The notes beneath the pieces were generated by a model. The model was not told the origin of the DNA and did no database searches. It worked only from the letters and a program-made list of their open reading frames with translations. Position numbers and translations under genes: made by a program. Below, in pieces: positions 32,597 through 42,128 of a stretch of 64,000 bases of DNA. Source of the stretch: Ramlibacter alkalitolerans (GTDB lineage Bacteria > Pseudomonadota > Gammaproteobacteria > Burkholderiales > Burkholderiaceae_C); the NCBI RefSeq assembly GCF_016722765.1, contig NZ_JAEQND010000004.1:186001-250000 (forward strand), read 5' to 3'. The first letter of the stretch is position 1. Each line of letters opens with the position of its first letter.

Positions 32597-35326
32597 TCAC
32601 GCGTGGAGCGGATTCACCTTGTCGGCCTTGATGGCGTACTTCTTGATCGCCTCCGCCACCTTCGAAGCCGGCACGCTACCCTCTTCCGCGAGCGCCTTCA
32701 AGGCCGCGACGGCGATGTAGTGACGGTTGACCTCGAAGTGCTCGCGCAGCTTGCTGCGGAAATCGCTGCGGCCGAAGCCGTCGGTGCCCAGCACCTTGTA
32801 CGTGCGTCCCTTCGGCACGAAGGCGCGGATCTGGTCGACGTACTGCTTGATGTAGTCGGTCGAAGCGACCACCGGGCCGGCATGCTTCTCGAGTTGCTGG
32901 CTGACGAACGGCACGCGCGGCTGCTTGGCATCGGGATGCAGCATGTTCCAGCGCTCGCAGTCCAGGCCGTCGCGCGCCAGTTCGTTGAAGCTCGGGCAGC
33001 TCCACACGTCGGCCTGCACGCCCCAGTCCTGCTCCAGCAGTTCCTGCGCGAACAGCGACTCGCGCAGGATCGTGCCCGAGCCCATGAGCTGCACGCGATG
33101 ACTTGCCGCACCGGAGGTGCCTTTCCCTTTCGCGCCTTCCTTCAGGAGGTACATGCCCTTGACGATCTGCTCCTCCGTGCCGGCCTGCAGGCCGGGCATC
33201 GGGTAGTTCTCGTTCAGCAGCGTGATGTAGTAGAAGACGTTCTCCTGCTTCTCCACCATGCGCTTCAGGCCGTCCTGCATGATCACGGCGACCTCGTGCG
33301 CGAAGGTCGGGTCGTAGCTCATGCAGTTGGGGATGGTCTGCGCGATGATGTGGCTGTGGCCGTCCTCGTGCTGCAGGCCCTCGCCGTTGAGCGTGGTGCG
33401 GCCCGAGGTGCCTCCCAGCAGGAAGCCGCGCGCCTGCATGTCGCCGGCGGCCCAGCACAGGTCGCCCACGCGCTGCAGCCCGAACATCGAGTAGTAGATG
33501 TAGAACGGCACCATGATCCGGTTGCTGGTGCTGTAGCTCGTCGCCGCCGCCACCCAGCTGGCCATGCCGCCCGCTTCGTTGATGCCCTCCTGCAGGATCT
33601 GGCCGTTCTGGACCTCCTTGTAGTAGGAGACCTGGTCGCGGTCCTGCGGGGTGTACTGCTGGCCCTGGTGGTTGTAGATGCCGATCTGGCGGAACAGGCC
33701 TTCCATGCCGAAGGTGCGGGCCTCGTCGACCAGGATGGGCACGACGCGGGGGCCGAGTTCCTTGTCGCGCAGCAGCGCGGTCAGGAAGCGCACGAAGGCC
33801 TGCGTCGTCGAGATCTCGCGGCCTTCCGCAGTCGGATCGGTCACGGCCTTGAAGGCGTCCAGGCCCGGCACCTGGAACTGCTCGTCGGCCTTGGGGCGGC
33901 GCTTGGGCAGGTAGCCGCCGAGGGCCTTGCGGCGCTCGTGCAGGTACTGCATCTCCGGCGTGTTCTCTTCCGGCCGGTAGAAGGGGATCTCCGCCAGCTT
34001 GTCGTCCGGGATCGGGATGTTGAAGCGGTCGCGGAAGGTGCGGATGTCGTCGTCCGCAAGCTTCTTGGCCTGGTGGGCGATGTTCTTGCCCTCGCCCGCC
34101 TTGCCCATGCCGAAGCCCTTGACGGTCTTGACCAGCAGCACCGTGGGCTGGCCCTTGTGGTGGTAGGCGCGGTGGAAGGCCGCATAGACCTTCTGCGGAT
34201 CGTGGCCGCCGCGATTGAGGCGCCAGATGTCCTCGTCGCTCATCTTCGCCACCATCTCCAGCAGCTTGGGATCGCGGCCGAAGAAGTGCTTGCGCACGAA
34301 GGCGCCGTCGTTGGCCTTCATCGCCTGGTAGTCGCCGTCGAGGACGTCCATCATCACCTTGCGCAGGATGCCTTCCTTGTCGCGGGCGAGCAGCGGATCC
34401 CAGTAGGAGCCCCAGATCAGCTTGATGACGTTCCAGCCGGCGCCGCGGAATTCGCCTTCGAGTTCCTGGATGATCTTGCCGTTGCCGCGCACCGGGCCGT
34501 CCAGGCGCTGCAGGTTGCAGTTGACGACGAAGATCAGGTTGTCGAGGCCTTCGCGCGCCGCCACGCCGATGGCGCCCAGCGATTCCACTTCGTCCATCTC
34601 GCCGTCGCCGAGGAAGGCCCAGACCTTGCGGTTCTCGGTGTTGGCGATGCCGCGGGCGTGCAGGTACTTGAGGAAGCGCGCCTGGTAGATCGCCATCAGC
34701 GGGCCCAGGCCCATCGACACGGTCGGGAACTGCCAGAACTCCGGCATCAGCTTCGGGTGCGGGTAGCTGGAGAGGCCCTTGCCGTCCACCTCCTGGCGGA
34801 AGTTCAGCAGCTGCTCCTCGGAGATCCGGCCTTCCATGAAGGCGCGGGCGTAGATGCCCGGGGCGCTGTGGCCCTGGATGTAGAGGCAGTCGCCGCCGTG
34901 TTCCGGCGTCTCGGCGTGCCAGAAGTGGTTGAAGCCGGCGCCCAGCATGGTCGCGAGCGAGGCGAACGAGCTGATGTGGCCGCCGAGGTCGCCGCCGTCC
35001 TCGGGATGGATCCGATTGGCTTTCACCACCATCGCCATGGCGTTCCAGCGCATGTAGGCGCGCAGGCGCTCCTCGATCTCGAGGTTGCCGGGGCAGCGCT
35101 CCTCGTTCTCGGGTTCGATGGTATTGACATACCCCGTGGTGGCGGAAAAGGGCAGGTCGATGCCTTCCTGGCGCGCCTGCTCCAGCAGCTGTTCCAGCAG
35201 GAAATGCCCGCGCTCCTTGCCCTCCGCGGAAATGACGGCGGAGAGCGCATCCAGCCACTCGCGTGTTTCCCCGGAGTCGGAATCGTTGGCGGCGGCGCCG
35301 AACACGCGGTCGGGCTGAGCGGACAT
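32597..35326 (-). CDS. aceE: Pyruvate dehydrogenase E1 component (homodimeric type)
   Basis: Thiamine-diphosphate enzyme of 909 residues that decarboxylates pyruvate and acetylates the lipoyl domains of AceF. The family body is full length: N-terminal E2-binding segment, YVNTIEPENEERCPGNLEIE, RWNAMAMVVKANR, GHSAPGIYARAF, the thiamine motif FLGDGEMDE to NCN (GDG plus about 30 residues plus N), and the C-terminal transketolase-like part (LGTDGFGRSDFRSKLREHFE). Start ATG 35326 has an AAGGAG ribosome site. First gene of the operon; an AT-rich regulatory region lies upstream. Confidence 0.97.
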   Translation of the reverse strand: MSAQPDRVFGAAANDSDSGETREWLDALSAVISAEGKERGHFLLEQLLEQARQEGIDLPFSATTGYVNTIEPENEERCPGNLEIEERLRAYMRWNAMAMVVKANRIHPEDGGDLGGHISSFASLATMLGAGFNHFWHAETPEHGGDCLYIQGHSAPGIYARAFMEGRISEEQLLNFRQEVDGKGLSSYPHPKLMPEFWQFPTVSMGLGPLMAIYQARFLKYLHARGIANTENRKVWAFLGDGEMDEVESLGAIGVAAREGLDNLIFVVNCNLQRLDGPVRGNGKIIQELEGEFRGAGWNVIKLIWGSYWDPLLARDKEGILRKVMMDVLDGDYQAMKANDGAFVRKHFFGRDPKLLEMVAKMSDEDIWRLNRGGHDPQKVYAAFHRAYHHKGQPTVLLVKTVKGFGMGKAGEGKNIAHQAKKLADDDIRTFRDRFNIPIPDDKLAEIPFYRPEENTPEMQYLHERRKALGGYLPKRRPKADEQFQVPGLDAFKAVTDPTAEGREISTTQAFVRFLTALLRDKELGPRVVPILVDEARTFGMEGLFRQIGIYNHQGQQYTPQDRDQVSYYKEVQNGQILQEGINEAGGMASWVAAATSYSTSNRIMVPFYIYYSMFGLQRVGDLCWAAGDMQARGFLLGGTSGRTTLNGEGLQHEDGHSHIIAQTIPNCMSYDPTFAHEVAVIMQDGLKRMVEKQENVFYYITLLNENYPMPGLQAGTEEQIVKGMYLLKEGAKGKGTSGAASHRVQLMGSGTILRESLFAQELLEQDWGVQADVWSCPSFNELARDGLDCERWNMLHPDAKQPRVPFVSQQLEKHAGPVVASTDYIKQYVDQIRAFVPKGRTYKVLGTDGFGRSDFRSKLREHFEVNRHYIAVAALKALAEEGSVPASKVAEAIKKYAIKADKVNPLHA

Positions 35327-35398
35327 GTGTTGTCTCCTTGAATCGTGCAAGTGAATTTAGTACGGCTTGGCCGCGCGGGGCCGAAGTGTCGCACAGCT

Positions 35399-35440
35399 TC
35401 TTGAAGATTTCAAATGGTGCGTGTGCATTTCATAATGCGG
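35399..35440. promoter_or_regulatory. Candidate operators in the aceE / sensor-kinase divergent region
   Basis: In an AT-rich patch between divergent genes are two perfect short palindromes: TTGAA-gat-TTCAA (35401-35413) and GCATT-tcat-AATGC (35425-35438). Such elements fit binding sites of dimeric regulators and could control aceE or the kinase gene. The regulator is not identified. Confidence 0.4.
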
Positions 35441-35527
35441 ATCGTTCCTTGGTCATCCTCGCGGGCCTGCGGCACCTTTCCCCTGCACGTTGGTCCCACC
35501 GGGGCGCGCCCTTAAACTGCCGTCCTC

Positions 35528-38065
35528 ATGCATGACAACCCCCCATCGGAGCTGCCCTCCGACGGCCCCATCCCCAACTGGTGGCGGCACTGGTGGCGGC
35601 GCCAGTCGCCCACCCGCCAGGACCGCTACGCGATGCTCGCGCCGCTGGCGGCGGTGCTGCTGTTCCTGGCCGCCATCGTCTCCGCTTTCGGCTACCTGCG
35701 GCTGGAAGAAATGGACCGCGAGCAGGAAGCTGTCAAGCGGGATGTCGAATACGCGCAGCAGCGCATGCGGCTACGCCTGCTGGAACGCCAGGAACAGCTG
35801 ATGCGCATCGCGCGCGACATCTCCAACAAGGAGGTGGACGCGGAGGAATTCGTCGGCCGCGCGGAATCGATGATCGCGCAGTACCCCGAGCTGCTGATGC
35901 TCACGTGGATCGACGAGCGGCGGCGCGTCACGGCCTCGTATGCCGCGCCGAGCCTGAGCAGCGCACACGTGCGCACCAAGGGCGACACGCTGCGCCCCGG
36001 CGAGACCGAGACCATGTACAGCCTGGCGCGCGACCTGCAGCAGCCGGTGTACTCGCAGCCGGTGGCCGGGCCGGACAGCTCGGGGCTGCTGCAGCTGCAC
36101 GTGCCGTTGGCGGACCAGGGCAAGTTCGGCGGCGTGATCCTCGGCGAGTACTCGATCGACGGCCTGCTGCGCTACGGCGTGCCGTCCGAGATCTCCGCCA
36201 AGTACGCCGTCGCCCTGCTCGATGGCAAGAGCCGCGTGCTGGCGGGCACCTCGGTGCCGCCGCGCAATCCCGCCACCCACCTGCTGCCGTGGGCGGCGCA
36301 ACCCAACGAGTACGAGGTGCCGGTCTCGCCGGTGGGCAACGGCCTGGTCGTGCGGGCGCAGGCCTATCGCACCGGGCTGGGCGTGATCGGCAGCGGCCTG
36401 TTCTGGCTGGTCGGCGCTCTGTCGGCGATGACGGCCTGGATGCTGATCGCCAACTGGCGCCACACGCGCCGGCGCATGCGCACGCAGCAGGCGCTGATGA
36501 CGGAAACCAACTTCCGCCGCGCGATGGAGAACTCGATGCTCACCGGCATGCGGGCGCTCGACCTGCACGGACGCATCACCTACGTCAACGCCGCGTTCTG
36601 CCAGATGACCGGCTGGAGCGAGGCCGAACTGGTGGGCCGCACTCCGCCCTTCCCCTACTGGCCCGACGAAGACCGCGAGCTGCTGATGGCGCGGCTGGAA
36701 GACGAACTCAAGGGCCGCACGATCCAGGGCGGCTTCCAGGTGCGCGTCAAGCGCAAGGACGGCACGCTGTTCGATGCGCGCCTGTACGTCTCGCCGCTGG
36801 TGGACGCCAAGGGCCACCAGACCGGCTGGATGACGTCGATGACCGACATCACCGAACCGACGCGCATCCGCGAGCAGCTGCAGGCCTCGCACGAGCGCTT
36901 CACCACCGTGCTGGAAGCCCTCGATGCCTCGGTCTCGGTCGCGCCGCTGGGCAGCGAGGAACTGCTGTTCGCCAACAAGCTGTACCGCCTGTGGTTCGGC
37001 GGCCGCGCGGGCGGACACCTGGGCATGGTGGCGCAGGCCGGCATGTCGGAATCGCCGCCCACCAACGACGACCACCTGGACGAAGTCGATTCGTTCGTCG
37101 GGCTGCCGACCAACAGCCTCACGAGCGCGAGCTCCGAGAACGCGGAGATCTTCGTGCCCGAACTGGGCAAGTGGCTCGAGGTGCGCTCGCGCTACCTGAC
37201 GTGGGTGGACGGCCGCCTGGCGCAGATGGTGATCGCCACCGACATCACTTCGCGCCGCACGGCGGAAGAACAGGCGGCGGCGCAGGCCGAACGCGCGCAG
37301 TCCGCCAGCCGCCTGATCACGATGGGCGAGATGGCTTCCAGCGTCGCCCACGAACTGAACCAGCCGCTGACGGCGATCAGCAACTACTGCAACGGCCTGA
37401 TGTCGCGCATCCGCGGCAAGCAGATCGCCGAGGAGGACGTGCTGGCCGCCCTGGACAAGACGGCGCGGCAGGCCCAGCGCGCCGGCCAGATCATCCAGCG
37501 CATCCGCAGCTTCGTGAAGCGCAGCGAACCGAACCGCACGCTCTCGGACATCAGCGTGATGGTGAGCGAGGCGCTCGAACTCGCGGAGATCGAACTGCGC
37601 CGGCGCAACGTGCGCATGTCGCACTACGTCGCCGCGCGCCTGCCGCACCTGATGGTGGATCCGATCCTGATCGAGCAGGTGCTGGTGAACCTGCTGCGCA
37701 ACGCCGCCGAGGCGATCGAGCACGCCGGCCGGCCGCCGGGCCGCCGCAGCGTGGAGCTGCGCGTGGTGCCGCGGCAGATCGACGTGCAGAACGTGGTGGA
37801 GTTCTCGGTGGTCGATTCCGGCCAGGGCCTCGCCCCGGAGGTGATGGACCGCCTGTACGAGGCCTTCTTCTCCACCAAGGCCGAAGGCATGGGCATCGGC
37901 CTCAATCTGTGCCGCTCGATCGTGGAATCGCATCACGGCAGGATGCAGGCGGAGAACATCTACAATGGTGCAGAGGTAGCGGGGTGCCGGTTTTCCTTCT
38001 GGATCCCGGTCTCCGGCACGACAAGTCCGATAGTAGGCAAGGACGCGGGGGTGACAGCAGTATGA
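35528..38065 (+). CDS. Membrane PAS-domain sensor histidine kinase
   Basis: Sensor kinase of 845 residues. Layout: cytoplasmic N-terminus, membrane helix (about 36-57, LAAVLLFLAAIVSAFGYLRL), periplasmic sensor domain of about 225 residues of the Cache type, second membrane helix (about 284-308), PAS domain (about 325-440, YVNAAFCQMTGWSEAELVG), a second PAS-like region (450-575), dimerisation domain with phospho-histidine H608 (SVAHELNQPLTAI), and ATPase domain (NLLRNAAEAIEH, DSGQGL, GMGIGLNLCRSI). It resembles C4-dicarboxylate or FixL/TtrS-type kinases; the signal is unknown. Its TGA overlaps the regulator start (ATGA). Confidence 0.93.
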   Translation: MHDNPPSELPSDGPIPNWWRHWWRRQSPTRQDRYAMLAPLAAVLLFLAAIVSAFGYLRLEEMDREQEAVKRDVEYAQQRMRLRLLERQEQLMRIARDISNKEVDAEEFVGRAESMIAQYPELLMLTWIDERRRVTASYAAPSLSSAHVRTKGDTLRPGETETMYSLARDLQQPVYSQPVAGPDSSGLLQLHVPLADQGKFGGVILGEYSIDGLLRYGVPSEISAKYAVALLDGKSRVLAGTSVPPRNPATHLLPWAAQPNEYEVPVSPVGNGLVVRAQAYRTGLGVIGSGLFWLVGALSAMTAWMLIANWRHTRRRMRTQQALMTETNFRRAMENSMLTGMRALDLHGRITYVNAAFCQMTGWSEAELVGRTPPFPYWPDEDRELLMARLEDELKGRTIQGGFQVRVKRKDGTLFDARLYVSPLVDAKGHQTGWMTSMTDITEPTRIREQLQASHERFTTVLEALDASVSVAPLGSEELLFANKLYRLWFGGRAGGHLGMVAQAGMSESPPTNDDHLDEVDSFVGLPTNSLTSASSENAEIFVPELGKWLEVRSRYLTWVDGRLAQMVIATDITSRRTAEEQAAAQAERAQSASRLITMGEMASSVAHELNQPLTAISNYCNGLMSRIRGKQIAEEDVLAALDKTARQAQRAGQIIQRIRSFVKRSEPNRTLSDISVMVSEALELAEIELRRRNVRMSHYVAARLPHLMVDPILIEQVLVNLLRNAAEAIEHAGRPPGRRSVELRVVPRQIDVQNVVEFSVVDSGQGLAPEVMDRLYEAFFSTKAEGMGIGLNLCRSIVESHHGRMQAENIYNGAEVAGCRFSFWIPVSGTTSPIVGKDAGVTAV

Positions 38066-38688
38066 GTTTGATTCCCAAGAAGGGCACGGTCTACGTCGTC
38101 GACGACGACGAGGCGGTGCGCGATTCGTTGCAGTGGCTGCTCGAAGGCAAGGATTACCGGGTGCGCTGCTTCGACTCGGCCGAATCCTTCCTCGCCCGCT
38201 ACGACCCGCGCGAGGTCGCCTGCCTGATCGTCGACATCCGCATGGGCGGCATGACGGGCCTCGAGCTGCAGGACAGGCTGGTCGAACGCAAGTCGCCGCT
38301 GCCCGTCGTCTTCATCACCGGCCACGGCGACGTGCCGATGGCGGTCAACACGATGAAGAAGGGCGCGATGGATTTCATCCAGAAGCCCTTCAAGGAAGAC
38401 GAGCTGGTGAGCCTGGTCGAGCGCATGCTCGAACGCGCCAAGGACACCTTCGCCGAATACCAGAGCGCCGCCAGCCGCGACGCGCTGCTGTCGAAGCTGA
38501 CCTCGCGCGAAGCGCAGGTGCTGGAACGCATCGTGGCCGGCCGCCTGAACAAGCAGATCGCCGACGACCTGGGCATCAGCATCAAGACGGTGGAGGCGCA
38601 CCGCGCCAACATCATGGAAAAGCTGAACGCCAACACCGTGGCCGACCTGCTGAAGATCGCCCTCGGCCAGACGCCACCGAAAACCTGA
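38062..38688 (+). CDS. FixJ-family response regulator
   Basis: Transcriptional regulator of 208 residues paired with the upstream kinase by a four-base overlap. The receiver domain has the acidic pocket DDD (14-16), phospho-acceptor D58 (LIVDIRMGGMTG), FITGHGDVPMAV and K108 (FIQKPFKED). The LuxR-type helix-turn-helix (LTSREAQVLERIVAGRLNKQ, IADDLGISIKTVEAHRANIM) is C-terminal. The FITGHGD and KPF motifs are typical of FixJ/TtrR regulators. Possible targets include the divergent aceE operon or the downstream genes; no direct evidence. Confidence 0.94.
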   Translation: MSLIPKKGTVYVVDDDEAVRDSLQWLLEGKDYRVRCFDSAESFLARYDPREVACLIVDIRMGGMTGLELQDRLVERKSPLPVVFITGHGDVPMAVNTMKKGAMDFIQKPFKEDELVSLVERMLERAKDTFAEYQSAASRDALLSKLTSREAQVLERIVAGRLNKQIADDLGISIKTVEAHRANIMEKLNANTVADLLKIALGQTPPKT

Positions 38689-38698
38689 ACACCTGAAG

Positions 38699-38810
38699 AC
38701 CTGAATACCGAACGCAGAAGCCGCAAAAGTTGCGCAGAAACCGCAAAAGGACATCCATTCAAAGGTGTCTCCTTTCGCGGCTTCTGCGCAACTTTTGCGG
38801 CTTTTGCGTT
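38699..38810. repeat. Long palindromic intergenic repeat (family 3, copy 2)
   Basis: Arms of about 41 bp starting AACGCAGAAGCCGCAAAAGT pair with the complement ending CTTTTGCGGCTTTTGCGTT around a loop of about 18 bases. The left edge carries ACCTGAATACCGAACGCA as in the copy at 2848-2953. Located between the FixJ-type gene and folD, both on the plus strand. Confidence 0.8.
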
Positions 38811-38848
38811 CTGCTTTCCCGTCTTCTGCCTTTTGAACCGAGCTTCCC

Positions 38849-39700
38849 ATGACAGCCAAACTCATCGACGGCAACGCCCTCGCCGCGCAGGTTCGCGCGG
38901 AAGTCTCCGGACGCACCGCGGCGCTGAAGGCCAAGGGCGTCCAGCCCCACCTCGCGATCATCCTGGTCGGCGACGATCCTGCCAGCCAGGTGTACACGAA
39001 GCACAAGGCCGCGGACAGCGAGCAGACCGGCCTGAAGGCCACGCTCGAACGCTTCCCCGCCTCCATGCCCGAAGCCGACCTGCTGGCCCGCATCCGCGCG
39101 CTCAACGAAGACCCGTCGGTGCACGGCATCCTGGTGCAGCTGCCCATCCCCAGGCACATGGACACGCACAAGGTGATCGAAGCCATCGCGCCCGCGAAGG
39201 ACGTCGACGGCTTCCACGTCGCGAGCGCCGGCGCGCTGATGGTCGGCCAGCCGGGGTTCTGGCCGTGCACGCCCTTCGGCTGCCTGAAGATGCTCGATTC
39301 GATCGGCTACGAGTTGAAGGGCAAGCACGCCGTGGTGATCGGCCGCAGCAACATCGTCGGCAAGCCGATGGCCATGATGCTGCTCGGGCGCGATGCCACG
39401 GTCACCATCTGCCATAGCCGCACGAAGGACCTCGGCGCGATCACGCGCCAGGCCGACGTGATCGTCGCGGCGGTGGGCAAGCGCAACGTGCTCACGGCCG
39501 ACATGGTCAAGCCCGGCGCGGTGGTGATCGACGTCGGCATGAACCGCAACGACGAGGGCAAGCTGTGCGGCGACGTCGACTTCGCCGGCGTGAAGGAAGT
39601 GGCCGGCTGGATCACGCCGGTACCCGGTGGCGTCGGCCCCATGACGCGCGCCATGCTGCTGGTCAACACGATCACTGCGGCCGAGCGCGCCGCAGGCTGA
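38849..39700 (+). CDS. folD: Bifunctional methylenetetrahydrofolate dehydrogenase/cyclohydrolase
   Basis: Cytoplasmic enzyme of 283 residues that interconverts 5,10-methylene-, methenyl- and 10-formyl-tetrahydrofolate using NADP. Family signatures are [15 protein letters not shown] (catalytic lysine and tyrosine), [22 protein letters not shown], the nucleotide site [18 protein letters not shown] and the C-terminal [16 protein letters not shown]. Length is normal. Single gene, preceded by a family 3 repeat. Confidence 0.97.
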   Translation: MTAKLIDGNALAAQVRAEVSGRTAALKAKGVQPHLAIILVGDDPASQVYTKHKAADSEQTGLKATLERFPASMPEADLLARIRALNEDPSVHGILVQLPIPRHMDTHKVIEAIAPAKDVDGFHVASAGALMVGQPGFWPCTPFGCLKMLDSIGYELKGKHAVVIGRSNIVGKPMAMMLLGRDATVTICHSRTKDLGAITRQADVIVAAVGKRNVLTADMVKPGAVVIDVGMNRNDEGKLCGDVDFAGVKEVAGWITPVPGGVGPMTRAMLLVNTITAAERAAG

Positions 39701-39746
39701 GTTCGCGCGGGCTTGCGCGGCCCGCTTCTGCTGTTCAGTCGTCCGA

Positions 39747-39774
39747 TGTACGGGTAAGGCCCATGCCCCGTACA
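39747..39774. promoter_or_regulatory. Inverted repeat upstream of the ABC transporter operon
   Basis: Perfect 8-bp arms TGTACGGG and CCCGTACA with a 12-base spacer, 46 bp after folD and 56 bp before the transporter operon. It has no T-run, so it is more likely an operator or attenuator than a terminator. Confidence 0.4.
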
Positions 39775-39829
39775 TATCACGGCACGATACATTCCGTTGC
39801 TTCACCGGCCCGTCGTCAGGAGAAGAGCC

Positions 39830-41185
39830 ATGCAGAAACCTGCCTCCCCCTTGTTGGTTCCCAGCCGCAGAGACTTCATCGGCACCGGCCTCGCGGCCGC
39901 GGGCAGCATTGCCCTGCCCGCAGGCCTGGCGCTGCCAGCGCACGCGGCGGACGAACACCCGCCGATCGGCACCTGGCCCGCTGGCGTGGCCGGCGACTCC
40001 GTCTTCATCGGCATCAGCGTGCCGCGCACCGGCACCTATGCCGTGCAGGGTGAGGACGAGCTCAAGGGCTACCAGCTCGCCATCGAGCACATCAACGAGG
40101 GCCATCCGCTGATCAAGGCCATCTCGCCCAACACGAAGAAGGGCGTGCTCGGCAAGCAGCTGAAGTACGGCGTCGCCGACTCCGCCGCCAAGCCGAACGA
40201 AGCAGTGCAGGCGCAGCAGCGCTTCATCACCGAGAACAAGGCCATCGTCATCACCGGCGGAACCTCGAGTGCGGTCGCCGTGGCGCTGAACAAGCTCGCG
40301 CAGCGCGAGAAGGTGCTGTTCGTGTGCGGCATCTCGGGCTCCAACGACACCACCGGCAAGGACTGCGTGCGCTACGGCGTGCGCCAGAACTTCTACGGCC
40401 AGACCGCCGCCGACGCGATCGGCCCGCAGCTGCTGAAGGTCTACGGCAAGAACCGCAAGGCCGCGTTCATGACGCCCGACTACACCTACGGCCACACCGT
40501 CACCAAGTCGGTCAACGACTACCTGACGAAGAACGGCGGCTGGCAGATGGTGACCAACCAGGTCTCGCCGCTGGGCGCGCCCGACTACAGCTCCTACCTG
40601 ACCAACATCGCCAACTCCGGCGCCGAGATCCTGGTCAACGTGAACTGGGGCCACGATGCCGTGCTGTCCACGCAGCAGGCCAAGCGCTTCGGCCTGCTGC
40701 CGAAGATGAAGCTGGTGATCCCCTACCAGATCCCGTTCCTGGCGCGCGAGGTCGGTCCCGACGTCACCGAAGGCGTGTATGCCGCCACCGACTTCTGGTG
40801 GACGCTGGAAGACCGCTTCCCGCTGGCCAAGATGTTCGTCGAGACCTTCGAGAAGAAGTTCGGCTACAAGCCCGAGTGGGGCGCCGAGAACGCGTACATG
40901 GAGTTCGCGCTCTGGGCCGAGGCCGTGGAGCACGCCGGCACCTTCTATCCGCCCGACGTCATCAAGTCCTACGAGTCGCCGCGCAAGCTCAATTCCCTCG
41001 TCGGCGAAGTGAGCTGGCGGCCGCAGGACCACCAGCTGATCCGGCCGGTGATCATCGTGCGCGGCAAGAAGCCGAGCGCCATGCGCAACAAGGAAGACTA
41101 CTGGGAAGTGGTCGAGGTCGTTCCTGGTGCGCCGTTGATGCAGAAGCCGGACGCATTCGGCTGCAACCCCGGCTCCTACACCTGA
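39830..41185 (+). CDS. ABC transporter substrate-binding protein (branched-chain amino acid/amide type)
   Basis: Periplasmic binding protein of 451 residues. A twin-arginine signal (SRRDFIGTGLAAAGSIALPA) precedes the mature domain, cleaved near PAHAADEH. The Peripla_BP_6 body is clear: FIGISVPRTGTYAVQGEDEL, KGYQLAIEHINEG, FITENKAIVITGGTSSAVAV, AFMTPDYTYGHTVTKSVNDY. First gene of the liv-type operon, with a strong AGGAGA ribosome site. This family takes branched-chain amino acids, urea or short amides; the exact ligand cannot be read from sequence. Confidence 0.93.
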   Translation: MQKPASPLLVPSRRDFIGTGLAAAGSIALPAGLALPAHAADEHPPIGTWPAGVAGDSVFIGISVPRTGTYAVQGEDELKGYQLAIEHINEGHPLIKAISPNTKKGVLGKQLKYGVADSAAKPNEAVQAQQRFITENKAIVITGGTSSAVAVALNKLAQREKVLFVCGISGSNDTTGKDCVRYGVRQNFYGQTAADAIGPQLLKVYGKNRKAAFMTPDYTYGHTVTKSVNDYLTKNGGWQMVTNQVSPLGAPDYSSYLTNIANSGAEILVNVNWGHDAVLSTQQAKRFGLLPKMKLVIPYQIPFLAREVGPDVTEGVYAATDFWWTLEDRFPLAKMFVETFEKKFGYKPEWGAENAYMEFALWAEAVEHAGTFYPPDVIKSYESPRKLNSLVGEVSWRPQDHQLIRPVIIVRGKKPSAMRNKEDYWEVVEVVPGAPLMQKPDAFGCNPGSYT

Positions 41186-41252
41186 TACTGGGGTTGTTCC
41201 CGCGGTCGCGGGCGGCGCATGCGCCGGCCCGCGACCCTTGCGCGCGCTTTTC

Positions 41253-42128
41253 ATGCTGACCTGGTCCAACTTCCTTTCGCAACTGTTCAATGGCCTGGCG
41301 CTCGGCGCCCTGCTGGCGCTGATCAGTTCCGGCCTCACCATCATCTACGGCACGCTGGGCGTGCTGAACCTCGCGCATGGTTCGATGTTCATGCTCGGGG
41401 GGTACGCGGGCTATGCCGCCTACCAGGCGACCGGCTCCTTCGTGCTCGCGCTGGTCTCGGGCACCGCCTGCGTCGGCCTGCTCGGGCTGCTGATGGAGCG
41501 GGTGATCATCCGCCACTTCTACGACCGGCCCGATGAAGACCAGCTGCTGGTGACCTTCGGCCTGTCGATCTGCTTCGTCGAGATCATCCGCTTCATCTTC
41601 TCCAGCCAGTCGCTCACGGTGCAGGCGCCCGAGGTGTGGAGCGGCATCACGTCGCTGGGCGTGATGATGTACCCGACCTACCGGCTGGCGGTGGTCGGCA
41701 TCTGCGCGCTGGCGCTGCTGGTCCTGTACCTGGTGCTCTATCGCACCCGCCTGGGCATGATCGTGCGCGCCGGCATCGACGACGCGGTGATGGTCGACTC
41801 GCTCGGCATCAACGTGTACCGCGTGTTCATGGTGGTGTTCGGCATCGGTGCCATGGCAGCGGGCTTCGCGGGCATCGTCAACGCGCCGGTGGTGTCGCTC
41901 ACGCCGGAGGTCGGCGAAGCGATCCTGGTGCAGACCTTCGTGGTGGTGGTGATCGGCGGCGTCGGTTCCTTCCCGGGCGCCATCCTCGGCGGGCTGATCG
42001 CCGGCGAGATCATCAGCCTCACTTCCATGGTCAACCCCGGCTACGCCTACATCATGCTGTTCGCCGCCATGACGCTGGTCCTCCTGGTGCGGCCCCACGG
42101 CCTGCTCGGCACGCGGGGGCGCGAGTGA
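41253..42128 (+). CDS. livH: Branched-chain amino acid type ABC permease, LivH-like
   Basis: Inner-membrane permease of 291 residues with about eight hydrophobic helices. LivH signatures include LALGALLALISSGLTIIYGT, LGVLNLAHGSMFMLGGYAGY and the cytoplasmic coupling region near RTRLGMIVRAGIDD. I chose ATG 41253; an in-frame TTG at 41238 would add five residues. Its TGA overlaps the ATG of the next gene (TGATG). Confidence 0.93.
   Translation: MLTWSNFLSQLFNGLALGALLALISSGLTIIYGTLGVLNLAHGSMFMLGGYAGYAAYQATGSFVLALVSGTACVGLLGLLMERVIIRHFYDRPDEDQLLVTFGLSICFVEIIRFIFSSQSLTVQAPEVWSGITSLGVMMYPTYRLAVVGICALALLVLYLVLYRTRLGMIVRAGIDDAVMVDSLGINVYRVFMVVFGIGAMAAGFAGIVNAPVVSLTPEVGEAILVQTFVVVVIGGVGSFPGAILGGLIAGEIISLTSMVNPGYAYIMLFAAMTLVLLVRPHGLLGTRGRE

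Noticed and set aside
32534..35341. 935-codon open frame opposite aceE
   Set aside because: Antisense shadow of aceE; same reasoning.
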